Assembly: GCA_020631235.1 (NCBI GenBank)
Contig: JAHDHQ010000007.1
Location: 1-64,000 of the forward strand
From: Saprospiraceae bacterium
Lineage (GTDB): Bacteria; Bacteroidota; Bacteroidia; Chitinophagales; Saprospiraceae
Reading direction: 5' to 3'
DNA: 64,000 bases
Below, one piece after another: positions 35,576 through 44,063 of this stretch. The notes under the pieces were generated by a model, which was not told the DNA's origin, did not search any database, and saw only the letters and a program-made list of their open reading frames with translations. Within the stretch, counting starts at the first letter, position 1. Every line of letters starts with the position of its first letter. The translations under genes and the position numbers were made by a program.

Positions 35576-37039
35576 CTAAGAAGAAAAATAAATTTCCTTC
35601 ATCATTTTCTCCATTTTTGCTCTTATGATTTTATTCTTGGCGGCATAAGCATTGATGATTATAGAAAAACTACGCCATTTTCCCGATTTACTTTTTACAT
35701 AACCTGTATAGCTCATTACATCTTTCATACTGCCGCTTTTTGCCCATATTTTGCCAGCAGCTGATGATTTAGCAAACATCGATCGGATGGTTCCAGATAC
35801 TCCTCCTTGAGGCAGGTATTTTGTACTTTGTTCAATGCCGTTTTTCAGTGCATATTTCCTTAGGAATTCTGCTAGGGTATAACTCGTTATAAAGGTACGT
35901 GCAGAGAGTCCTGAGCCATCTTCTAAGTTCATCCCAGCATAACTTACACCTAATTTTTTCATGTATCGTTTTATAGCAGATATACCTAACTGGCCCGAGC
36001 CTCCTTTTCTAACCTTAAGCCCGAGGCTTTTTAAAATAGCTTCGCTATACAAATTGTTACTTTCTAGATTATTCCTTCTAACAATGTCTGCAAGTGGTGG
36101 CGAACGAAATTCATGAATGATGGTCCCTTGGCTTTTTTTCTTTCTTGGGTTGAAATTCACCTTATAATCATTAGCCAGAATTTTATTTTTTTTCAATTCT
36201 TGGTGGACATGATAAGCTAAGAAGTAGGGCGGATCAGGAATCGAACCTTTTATAGAAAAGACACCATCGCCTGCTGGGATTGTACCTACAATTCGTTTAA
36301 TATAATTGTAAGGCCCTCCAAAAATATAGGCATTATCGCCAGTCCCAGCACTGTCTACAGCTAATTCATTAGATAGCTGTAATTTGGGAACTTGCGGATA
36401 ATAGGATTTAATGTTTGGTCTTCGGCCTACTTTGCCACGACCATCAAAGTAAATAGTGTATTGGTTTTCATTAACATTAATACCCCAAGCACCACTAGCA
36501 TAGTAGTTTCCGAGATCGTTCCATTGCCACGATGGAGAGATAGGAAAACTATTAAATACAGATTCGTCTGCTATGATAGACCCATCAATGCAAGTAATGC
36601 CTGCTGCTTTAATCACTTTAGTAATTTCATCTAAGAGTTGCTCAAAATTAGGGTATGCCGGAAATTTGGTACTCCCGAGTGTAGGATCTCCACTTCCGTA
36701 AATATACAAATCACCTTGTAGCGTTCCATCTGGGTCTAGACTTCCTTCATAGCCTATTTTAGTTGAAAATTGATAATCTGCACCCAAAATATCTAAAGCC
36801 GTTAAACTGGTAATGACTTTTAAAGAGGAAGCGGGGGTGAGGCTTTTCTTTGCACGGACATCAGCTAAAATATCGCCCGACTCGAGATCCATCACACAAA
36901 CACTCACATTACTATGCTTAAGTTCATTAGAAGCAAGCACTCGCTCTATACCAGATTGGAGTTTACTTTGAGCGATGAGGGGATTCGAATATATTAAATA
37001 AAATAATAATATGTAGATTGTCGATTTATACATCTTCAT
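35576..37039 (-). CDS. dacB: D-alanyl-D-alanine carboxypeptidase/endopeptidase (PBP4, S13)
   Basis: The 487-residue product has a signal peptide (IYILLFYLIYSNPLIAQ) and the three penicillin-binding motifs of family S13: SxxK at PASSLKVITS (serine 71, lysine 74), SxN at ESNNLYSEAIL, and KSG in IWAKSGSMKDV. It also has the large inserted domain between the first and second motifs typical of PBP4/DacB. It trims or cleaves peptidoglycan cross-links in the periplasm. It is the last gene of the minus-strand operon: its start overlaps the end of the deacylase gene by 14 bases. Confidence 0.92.
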   Translation of the reverse strand: MKMYKSTIYILLFYLIYSNPLIAQSKLQSGIERVLASNELKHSNVSVCVMDLESGDILADVRAKKSLTPASSLKVITSLTALDILGADYQFSTKIGYEGSLDPDGTLQGDLYIYGSGDPTLGSTKFPAYPNFEQLLDEITKVIKAAGITCIDGSIIADESVFNSFPISPSWQWNDLGNYYASGAWGINVNENQYTIYFDGRGKVGRRPNIKSYYPQVPKLQLSNELAVDSAGTGDNAYIFGGPYNYIKRIVGTIPAGDGVFSIKGSIPDPPYFLAYHVHQELKKNKILANDYKVNFNPRKKKSQGTIIHEFRSPPLADIVRRNNLESNNLYSEAILKSLGLKVRKGGSGQLGISAIKRYMKKLGVSYAGMNLEDGSGLSARTFITSYTLAEFLRKYALKNGIEQSTKYLPQGGVSGTIRSMFAKSSAAGKIWAKSGSMKDVMSYTGYVKSKSGKWRSFSIIINAYAAKNKIIRAKMEKMMKEIYFSS

Positions 37040-37982
37040 AACCTATGTGGAACAAGGCATCGCCTTGATTAACGACAGATGCATTATTATGACCGATGAT
37101 AAACCCATCTTTTTTAGCTACCACAGTTGCCGTTTTTGTGCCATATGGATTTTTTATGGATCCTAATGGTTCGCCTGCTTGAACATAGTTGCCAGATTTT
37201 TTAGACCAGATAAAAATACCGGAAAAAGAAGCTCTTATCCAACTGGTTTTTTTAATTCTTATGGTGTTTTGAGGGGTGATTTTATTTTCTTGGTCGACAA
37301 ACTTAAAGTGTTCCAGGATGTTTTGGATGCCTTCTTGTCCTCGACTGATAGCCAGTCCATCTAGACGAATGGATTCGCCGGCTTCGTAGACGATGACTGG
37401 AATCTCTAAATCTTTACAAACTCTTCTGAAAGAATTAGGTATCGTAGCTTTTTCAATAGTAATGGGAGCATTGAATACTTTGGCTAACTCGTAAGATTCG
37501 GTTTGTCCTTTTGTGTAGCGTATTTGTGGGTAATTATATCTAGAAGATCCACCAGTGTGGAAGTCTACTGCATAATCCACATGGGGTAATATGGTTTTGG
37601 TCAATGTTCTGGCTACTCTAGACGCTAAGGATCCTTTTGTTGTGCCTGGAAAGCTTCGATTTACGTCTTTCCCATCAGGCACATCTCGACTAAAATTGAT
37701 GAAACCAAAAACATTGAGTAGAGGTATAGCAATGACAGTGCCTCGTTGGATGTTATCAAAGTAATTTTGCTCGACACTTTTTCTAACGATCTCGACACCA
37801 TTTATTTCATCACCATGTACTCCTCCAAGAAATAAAATGGTAGGTCCTTCTTCTTTACCTCTAAAGACATGGGCGCGAATGGAAATTACATTATCAGATG
37901 GTAAACGTCCTACATTAAGCTCGATGAGCGTATTCTCATTACCTGCTATTTCTTGATTCTGAATGACTAGCGTGTCCTGCAT
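37026..37982 (-). CDS. Succinylglutamate desuccinylase/aspartoacylase-family zinc deacylase
   Basis: This 318-residue product carries the zinc-binding motif GGVHGDE (H56, E59) and the third ligand in VDFHTGG (H142), with DVNRSFPG between, as in the AstE/AspA group of carboxypeptidase-like enzymes. These remove acyl groups from amino acids or release an amino acid from a small peptide. A C-terminal biotinyl-lipoyl-like beta domain (about 230-318: SGIFIWSKKSGNYVQAGEPLGSI…DALFHIG) is recognisable. It lies between rimK (44-base overlap) and dacB (14-base overlap), so its substrate may be linked to glutamate addition; this is inference. Confidence 0.85.
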   Translation of the reverse strand: MQDTLVIQNQEIAGNENTLIELNVGRLPSDNVISIRAHVFRGKEEGPTILFLGGVHGDEINGVEIVRKSVEQNYFDNIQRGTVIAIPLLNVFGFINFSRDVPDGKDVNRSFPGTTKGSLASRVARTLTKTILPHVDYAVDFHTGGSSRYNYPQIRYTKGQTESYELAKVFNAPITIEKATIPNSFRRVCKDLEIPVIVYEAGESIRLDGLAISRGQEGIQNILEHFKFVDQENKITPQNTIRIKKTSWIRASFSGIFIWSKKSGNYVQAGEPLGSIKNPYGTKTATVVAKKDGFIIGHNNASVVNQGDALFHIGYEDV

Positions 37983-38868
37983 ATCCTTTACTTGCTCTTA
38001 CTTTTTCTTCAACTAATTCGATAATTTTACCTGCGATATCTACCCCAGATGTTTTTTCTATTCCCTCTAAGCCCGGAGAAGCATTGACTTCGATGATTTG
38101 TGGTCCTGCTTTCGCTTGCAGTATATCTACCCCTGCTACATCTAGGCCTAAGGCTTTTACCGCATTTAAAGCAGTAGTTCTTTCTTCCTCCGTGATCTTA
38201 ATCTGAGTCGAACTTCCTCCACGATGCAAATTTGATCTAAATTCGCCTTCTTTAGCTTGTCGTTTCATGCTTGCAACAACTTCTCCTCCGACTACAAAAA
38301 TACGAATATCTGCACCTTTTGACTCTTTTACAAACTCTTGAAGTATAGTTTTTTGATTAGTTTTTTGAAATGCCTCCAATAGGGTTACCGCTAACTGATG
38401 GGAATCAGCTTTTATTACTCCCACACCGTGAGTACCACTTACGAGTTTTATGATCAATGGATGATAGCCAAAGGATTTAACTAAATCCTCATACATGATG
38501 GCATTATTTGTCATAATAGTCCGCGGGACACGTATGCCATTCATGGCTAATACTTGCAGACACATGAGTTTATCCCTAGCCACAAATAATGCTTCAGGGG
38601 TTAAAGTACTCGGTATTTTCATGGCCTCAAACTGCTTGAGCACAGCAGCGCCATATCGAGTAAAACTGGCACCAATCCTTGGAATGACTGCATCAATGTT
38701 TTTGAGTACAGTACCATAATAACTTAATTTGGGCTTGTTATTTTCGACGATAATATCACAATGCTGATAGTCGATGACACGTACAAAATGATTTCTATTT
38801 CTGGCGGCCTTGATTAGGCTTTGCGTGCTGTATAAGGCTGCACTTCGGGAGAGTATTACGATATTCAC
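37939..38868 (-). CDS. rimK: RimK-type alpha-L-glutamate ligase (ATP-grasp)
   Basis: The product is 309 residues when started at GTG 38868, which gives the family start M-N-I-V-I-L-S-R; a longer in-frame reading to 39027 would add 53 residues that have no family match. ATP-grasp motifs are clear: VIPRIGAS, LEAF…ILQEFVKESKGADIRIFVVG, FRSNLHRGGSS, and IEVNASPGLEGIEKTSGVDIAGKI. E. coli RimK adds glutamates to ribosomal protein S6 and can make poly-alpha-glutamate. The C-terminal extension (VRASKGYAGHASHSES) overlaps the start of the deacylase gene by 44 bases. Confidence 0.93.
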   Translation of the reverse strand: MNIVILSRSAALYSTQSLIKAARNRNHFVRVIDYQHCDIIVENNKPKLSYYGTVLKNIDAVIPRIGASFTRYGAAVLKQFEAMKIPSTLTPEALFVARDKLMCLQVLAMNGIRVPRTIMTNNAIMYEDLVKSFGYHPLIIKLVSGTHGVGVIKADSHQLAVTLLEAFQKTNQKTILQEFVKESKGADIRIFVVGGEVVASMKRQAKEGEFRSNLHRGGSSTQIKITEEERTTALNAVKALGLDVAGVDILQAKAGPQIIEVNASPGLEGIEKTSGVDIAGKIIELVEEKVRASKGYAGHASHSESRNSR

Positions 38869-38971
38869 AAATTCATGACAAATGTGAGCGAAAAAAAGTT
38901 CCTCAAAAGGCGTATAATTTGAACGATTTTTACACCCAAATATAGCATTTGGAAAACAATACTTATCTTGG

Positions 38972-40264
38972 ATGAAAGCAAGGAAGTATATGAGTGCATC
39001 GATAGCCATTAATAATAAGAAGACCATACGTTCGTGGGCATTTTTTGATTGGGCTAATTCGGTGTATGCCTTGGTTATCTCTACGGCAGTCTTTCCGCCT
39101 TATTTTTTATCTATTACTAACGAAACGGTACCTTTCTTCGGAACAAGCATTAGTAATTCAGCCTTGTACTCTTTCATAGTTTCTTTAGCATATTTGTTGA
39201 TCTCACTGTTACTGCCTGTGCTGTCGGGCATATCTGATTTTGGTGGGAAGCGAATGATGTTTTTGAAGTTTTTTACGGTCTTAGGGAGTTTTTCTTGTTT
39301 GGCTCTATATTTTTTTACGGATGGCAGTATGTTGTGGTTAGGGTCTGTGGCTTTTTTATTAGCCACGATTGGTTTTGCGGGAGGCCTAGTATTTTATAAT
39401 GCTTATTTGCCAGAGATTGTGAGTGAAGACAGGGTGGATAAGGTTAGTGCTATGGGGTATGCCTATGGTTATGTAGGATCTGTGATTTGCTTGATTATCA
39501 TATTGGTGGTTATTCTTAAACCAGATATGTTCGGAATAGAGAACGATACTTTCCCAGTGAGATTTGGCTTTGTTTTGGTAGGTCTGTGGTGGATAGGCTG
39601 GTCGCAAATTAGCTTTAAAAACTTGCCTAAAGACAATCAAGATAAGTTGCCTGAGAATGCTATTAAAAAAGGATATTCAGAAGTTGCAAAAGTCCTTAAA
39701 CGAATCAGTAGGCAACCTATGATACGTAATTATTTGTTGGCTTTTTTCTTTTACATAGCAGGGGTGTATACGGTAATTTATGTTGCCACCGTATTTGCTA
39801 AAGAGGTGCTTAATTTTCAAAGCCAAGAAATGATCATCATTGTGCTTATCATCCAATTATTAGCGATTGGAGGCGCGTATCTTTTTGCTTATGTCTCTAA
39901 AATGTTAGGAAATAAACGATCCTTATTAATTCAGTTAATGATATGGATAGTCATTTGTTGCGCAGCTTTTTATGTGGATAATAAAACGGCCTTTTATTTT
40001 ATTGCTGGAGGAGTAGGCATGGTTATCGGTGGCATACAATCATTGTCTCGATCGAGTTACAGTAAAATGATAGAAGCAGAAGAGGAGAGTGCTAGTTACT
40101 TCAGTTTTTTCGAGTTGCTTCGAAATATAGCTACCGTTTCTGGTACATTTATTTTTGGTTTTATAGACGCAATAACCGGTGATATGCGATATTCGGTTTT
40201 AGGGCTAATTTTCTTTTTTGTAGTAGGTATGCTTCTGTTAACTAGAGTTCGTTTTGAGCATTAA
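38972..40264 (+). CDS. MFS transporter of the UMF1 (Atg22-like) group
   Basis: A 430-residue, 12-helix membrane protein. The N-terminal SWAFFDWANSVYALVISTAVFPPYF is the UMF1/Atg22 signature; GISDFGGKRMMFLKFF is the loop 2-3 motif of the major facilitator superfamily. In yeast Atg22 exports amino acids from the vacuole; the bacterial substrate is unknown. ATG 38972 and 38990 are both possible starts. The gene is divergent from rimK with 103 bases between the starts, and its stop overlaps the convergent beta-helix lipoprotein gene by four bases (TTAA). Confidence 0.88.
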   Translation: MKARKYMSASIAINNKKTIRSWAFFDWANSVYALVISTAVFPPYFLSITNETVPFFGTSISNSALYSFIVSLAYLLISLLLPVLSGISDFGGKRMMFLKFFTVLGSFSCLALYFFTDGSMLWLGSVAFLLATIGFAGGLVFYNAYLPEIVSEDRVDKVSAMGYAYGYVGSVICLIIILVVILKPDMFGIENDTFPVRFGFVLVGLWWIGWSQISFKNLPKDNQDKLPENAIKKGYSEVAKVLKRISRQPMIRNYLLAFFFYIAGVYTVIYVATVFAKEVLNFQSQEMIIIVLIIQLLAIGGAYLFAYVSKMLGNKRSLLIQLMIWIVICCAAFYVDNKTAFYFIAGGVGMVIGGIQSLSRSSYSKMIEAEEESASYFSFFELLRNIATVSGTFIFGFIDAITGDMRYSVLGLIFFFVVGMLLLTRVRFEH

Positions 40265-41757
40265 TCTTGGAATTCATAACAGCCTATATCAGGCATGTCA
40301 TCCCTCATAAAACCATCCTTATCTAGCTCAAAACCGTTCAATATTTTCCCGCGATCAATCGCAATGGCCATGGTGTCTAAATGGAAATCAAAGCTATCCG
40401 TATTTATAAACATTGAATCTGGATTATAGTCTATATCATAACATTGATTAGAAAATGTCAGAAAGTCAGGGAAACCGGCCTCATCTGTAATTTCGTCTAT
40501 GGAGTAAATGCAATGATCAAAACTGTAATTTAAATCTCCTGGATCCTCGGTTGCATCACCTAAAGTAATTTGGTCAGCACTGAATCCTACAAACAAACAA
40601 TTTCGGAAGGATCCATTTGCTGGGGCTACCAGAATATCTCCTTGACATAAAGGGTCTGTACACCTGAAGTTAGACATGGATAAACCAAAATTTTGGCTTG
40701 AAGGATTGTAGACCGTACAGTGAGTCATACGATACGTACCTCCCTGAATAAATTGGACAGCATGACTTCCTGTATTATGAAGCACAGAATTAAATATATC
40801 GACATTGGACTGAATCCCTAAAACTGCATTCCCACCCACATGACCTATTTCGCTGTTATTGATGACTAATTGGGTGGCTGAGTCAGCTCTAATACCCACG
40901 AGTGAATGATAAATTTGTGTGTGGTTTAATTGGTTGCCTACCGAACCGCTAGAAAGTATAATGCCCGACCATTGGCCTTGATCATCTTGAAAAGATTCTT
41001 CTAAACGATCTGTTCTAAAACTTACTGGCTGATCGATCGTTCCTTCTGTTACTATTTTAGCATCCCCACCGAGAATGACTAAACCATCATTGTATATTCC
41101 TAAGTCGTTATTAGCAATGCCACCGTGCACGTATACTTTGGTTCCTGCTGGCAGTCGCCAAGTACAAGAATCGATGATTAAAGAACCGTAAATAACATAT
41201 GGACGCGGATCGTCCCATACCCATTCGCCGAAATCACAACTCAAATAGGACAGACTCGAATTTTGTTTGGAAGTTGGGATGTAATTTGCGTTTTGACCCC
41301 AAGCTTGGATTAACTTTTGGTCCACACGATTGCCTGTTTTTATCGTCAGAATATTTTCAATTATAAAAGGACTGATAGAGTTAGGTTGATCTGGATCAAT
41401 GGTAGTTTCGATAAAAACGTAAATGCTATCATTTGGCAAAATGGTCACGTCTTCGATTTTATCCTGTGCTTGAAAACCATCCACGTTCATTCTGAAGAAT
41501 TCGCTAAATTGGTTCGCAAAAGAAATCTCATCGATGAGTACTCGCTGATCTTCTTCGTTGTAAATTTTAATATACTTTGTAGTACTTCCCACAGTCGTAA
41601 AAACGGTATCGAAGCTTAAAGTGTCCAGTGAATATCTCAATCGAGTTTCTGTTCCTTCATGATAACTTTTATCAATGCCGCAGGCATTAAACAAGAGCAT
41701 GAAAACACCACTGCACAGCATGGCTAAAAAAAACGATATGTTAGGCTGTTTATCCAA
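40261..41757 (-). CDS. Lipoprotein with parallel beta-helix
   Basis: A 498-residue protein. The N-terminus ends in a lipobox (FMLLFNAC, cysteine near residue 26). Residues about 40-150 form an Ig-like beta domain (LSFDTVFTTVGSTTKYIKIYN…IYVFIETTIDP). Residues about 165-440 hold repeated short strands with asparagine ladders, such as QLVINNSEIGHVGGNAVLGIQSNVDIFNSVLHN, typical of a right-handed beta-helix. The end, with DRGKILNGFELDKDGF and DIGCYEF, matches the choice-of-anchor Q motif common in such proteins. It is probably exposed on the cell surface; ligand or enzymatic function is not evident. Confidence 0.8.
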   Translation of the reverse strand: MDKQPNISFFLAMLCSGVFMLLFNACGIDKSYHEGTETRLRYSLDTLSFDTVFTTVGSTTKYIKIYNEEDQRVLIDEISFANQFSEFFRMNVDGFQAQDKIEDVTILPNDSIYVFIETTIDPDQPNSISPFIIENILTIKTGNRVDQKLIQAWGQNANYIPTSKQNSSLSYLSCDFGEWVWDDPRPYVIYGSLIIDSCTWRLPAGTKVYVHGGIANNDLGIYNDGLVILGGDAKIVTEGTIDQPVSFRTDRLEESFQDDQGQWSGIILSSGSVGNQLNHTQIYHSLVGIRADSATQLVINNSEIGHVGGNAVLGIQSNVDIFNSVLHNTGSHAVQFIQGGTYRMTHCTVYNPSSQNFGLSMSNFRCTDPLCQGDILVAPANGSFRNCLFVGFSADQITLGDATEDPGDLNYSFDHCIYSIDEITDEAGFPDFLTFSNQCYDIDYNPDSMFINTDSFDFHLDTMAIAIDRGKILNGFELDKDGFMRDDMPDIGCYEFQD

Positions 41758-41848
41758 TTCGATACAAGATTAATGAAAATTTTACATTGTCTGCTGTATA
41801 ACAAGAAAATGTATTTAAAACATCTACATTTGCTACGCAAGACGACTA

Positions 41849-42550
41849 ATGGTTAACGAAAAGAATCTCAATATTGATGTAATTATTCCAGCTTTTAATG
41901 AAGAAAAGTCAATAGGGAAAGTGATTGATGAGATTCCTAAGTTATGGGTGCGTGAGATTATTGTTTGTAATAACAATAGTAAAGACAACACGAAGGATGT
42001 TGCACGAGCACATGGAGCCACTGTAGTCGATCAGGTTTTGCCAGGGTATGGAAATGCTTGCTTAAAAGGATTAGCCCACATTGCCCAAAAGGAGGTGAAA
42101 CCTGATATTGTTGTTTTTTTGGATGGTGATTATTCTGACTATCCAAGCCAACTTCCTGCGCTTGTAAAACCTATTCTTGATGATGACATGGATTTAGTGA
42201 TTGGTAGCAGGGTGCTAGGTCGACAAGAAAAGGGTTCTTTAACCCCACAACAAGTTTTTGGAAATTGGTTGGCTACAAGTTTAATCCACTTGTTTTATAA
42301 GTATAAGTTTACTGATTTGGGGCCTTTTAGAGCTGTCAAGTACCAGTCATTACTAGACATAAATATGGTGGACAAAAATTTTGGTTGGACTGTGGAAATG
42401 CAAGTTAAAGCAGCCAAATTAGGGATGAAATGTGTGGAAGTACCTGTAGATTATAGACAACGAATTGGAGTTTCCAAAGTGTCGGGAACTGTGAGGGGAA
42501 CCATACTCGCTGGGCACAAGATATTATGGACAATATTCAAATTATTGTAA
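41849..42550 (+). CDS. Glycosyltransferase family 2, polyprenyl-phosphate sugar transferase-like
   Basis: The 233-residue product is a GT2 enzyme with the GT-A fold: IDVIIPAFNEEKSIGKVID, the nucleotide-binding IVCNNNSKDNTKD, and the metal-binding D-x-D-like FLDGDYSDYP. It has no transmembrane anchor and is short, like dolichol- or undecaprenyl-phosphate mannose/glucose synthases. It probably moves a sugar to a polyprenyl phosphate that membrane GT-C enzymes then use. It is 29 bases upstream of the large GT2 gene and is the first of a three-gene glycosyltransferase group. Confidence 0.85.
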   Translation: MVNEKNLNIDVIIPAFNEEKSIGKVIDEIPKLWVREIIVCNNNSKDNTKDVARAHGATVVDQVLPGYGNACLKGLAHIAQKEVKPDIVVFLDGDYSDYPSQLPALVKPILDDDMDLVIGSRVLGRQEKGSLTPQQVFGNWLATSLIHLFYKYKFTDLGPFRAVKYQSLLDINMVDKNFGWTVEMQVKAAKLGMKCVEVPVDYRQRIGVSKVSGTVRGTILAGHKILWTIFKLL

Positions 42551-42579
42551 TGTATAACATATTGATAAATAGATAATAA

Positions 42580-44055
42580 GTGGAGATATTTGCAATTATT
42601 GTATTGGTTTTATACATGATAGCATTGGTAGTTATCACTTTGTATTGTTTGATGCAGTTTCATTTATTGTATCATTTTATTCGTGGAGAAAAGGACGAAT
42701 TTAAAGGACTGGAAGCGCTGGATTTACCGACAGTCACCGTGCAATTGCCAATGTTTAATGAAAAATATGTCGCTAAGCGATTAATTGATAACATCGTGGC
42801 CTTGGACTACCCAAAAGAAAAGTTGGAGATTCAAGTTTTAGATGACAGCACGGATGATACAGTTGCGATATCTCAGGAGCGAGTAGATCATTATAAAGAG
42901 CAAGGATATCAAATAGAACTGCTTACTAGGACCGACCGAACAGGCTACAAGGCCGGTGCCTTAAAAGAGGCAACCCCTAAGGCAAAAGGAGACTTTATAG
43001 CAATTTTTGACGCTGATTTTTTACCCGAAAAAGATTTTTTACAAAAATGTATGCCTTTCTTCGAAGATCCAGAAATTGGCGTTGTGCAAACCAGATGGGG
43101 GCATATTAATGAAGATTATTCATTGCTCACAAGATTGCAAGCTTTCCAACTGAATGTTCATTTTACGGTCGAGCAGGCGGGTAGAGAAGGAGGTGAATTG
43201 TTGTTGCAATTTAATGGTACAGCAGGGGTATGGAGGAAAGAAACCATAGAAAGTGCTGGCGGTTGGTCTGCGGATACTTTGACAGAAGATTTAGATCTAA
43301 GTTACCGTGCTCAAATGAAGGGATGGAAGATCCGTTTCCTCGAAGAAGTGATTTCACCAGCCGAATTACCAGCCGAAATGGGAGGTTTGAAATCACAGCA
43401 ATTTAGATGGATGAAGGGAGGAGCTGAAACAGCAAGGAAAATGCTACCTACTGTATGGAAGTCCGAATTAGGGTTCTTTAAAAAATTACATGCCTCAGCA
43501 CATTTATTAAGTAGTTCTATATTCTTATGCGTCTTTGTTTTAGGTATCATGAGTGTGCCTTTGTTAGTTCTTAACCAGAATTTGCAAATTTCGATGGATA
43601 TATTGAGTGCTTTTATGATTGGGACCTTGAGTGTTTTAGTCGTGTACTTTGTGGCGAATGTATTTAATGACATAGATGGAAACCCGAGATGGAAACTCAC
43701 TTTTAAATTTTTAATAATGTTTCCCTTTTTCTTGGCGCTATCTATGGGTTTATCCTTACACAATTCCATTGCTGTATTGCAAGGCTATATGGGAAAAAAA
43801 TCGGCCTTTATACGGACACCTAAGTTTAATCTAAATACCATTAAGGACAAGGTAAATATGAAGAGTTACCTAACATTAAAATTGACGCCACTCATCTTGA
43901 TGGAAGGATTACTGTGCTTATATTTTAGTGCGGCCATTGCTTATGCTGTTTGGACGGGTAATTATCACCTAGTCTTGTTGCATGTATTGCTGGCCTTCGG
44001 CTATGGGTCTATTTTCTTTATTTCAGTCAAACATCTTTCGCTGAATAAAGGTTAA
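42580..44055 (+). CDS. Cellulose-synthase-like processive GT2 membrane glycosyltransferase
   Basis: The 491-residue product starts at GTG 42580 with one membrane helix, then a GT2 catalytic domain: VTVQLPMFNE, VLDDSTDDT, FIAIFDADFLP (D-A-D), TLTEDLDLSYRAQ and QQFRWMKGG (the Q-x-x-R-W motif of processive enzymes), then four further helices from about residue 305. Such enzymes make beta-linked glucans, mannans or glycolipids. No BcsB, BcsC or PilZ partner is present, so cellulose itself is not supported. The next gene, another membrane glycosyltransferase, begins eight bases after its stop. Confidence 0.88.
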   Translation: MEIFAIIVLVLYMIALVVITLYCLMQFHLLYHFIRGEKDEFKGLEALDLPTVTVQLPMFNEKYVAKRLIDNIVALDYPKEKLEIQVLDDSTDDTVAISQERVDHYKEQGYQIELLTRTDRTGYKAGALKEATPKAKGDFIAIFDADFLPEKDFLQKCMPFFEDPEIGVVQTRWGHINEDYSLLTRLQAFQLNVHFTVEQAGREGGELLLQFNGTAGVWRKETIESAGGWSADTLTEDLDLSYRAQMKGWKIRFLEEVISPAELPAEMGGLKSQQFRWMKGGAETARKMLPTVWKSELGFFKKLHASAHLLSSSIFLCVFVLGIMSVPLLVLNQNLQISMDILSAFMIGTLSVLVVYFVANVFNDIDGNPRWKLTFKFLIMFPFFLALSMGLSLHNSIAVLQGYMGKKSAFIRTPKFNLNTIKDKVNMKSYLTLKLTPLILMEGLLCLYFSAAIAYAVWTGNYHLVLLHVLLAFGYGSIFFISVKHLSLNKG

Positions 44056-44063
44056 TTTTAGCT

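Noticed and set aside
38869-39027. N-terminal extension of RimK by 53 residues
   Set aside because: The extra segment overlaps the divergent MFS gene start and its promoter gap, and the RimK family starts exactly at the GTG at 38868.
43311-43769. Open frame of 152 codons on the minus strand
   Set aside because: It is antisense to the QxxRW glycosyltransferase gene; the plus-strand protein explains the region fully.
42580-44055. Cellulose synthase BcsA
   Set aside because: There is no PilZ domain and no bcsB/bcsC genes nearby; only the general processive GT2 pattern is supported.
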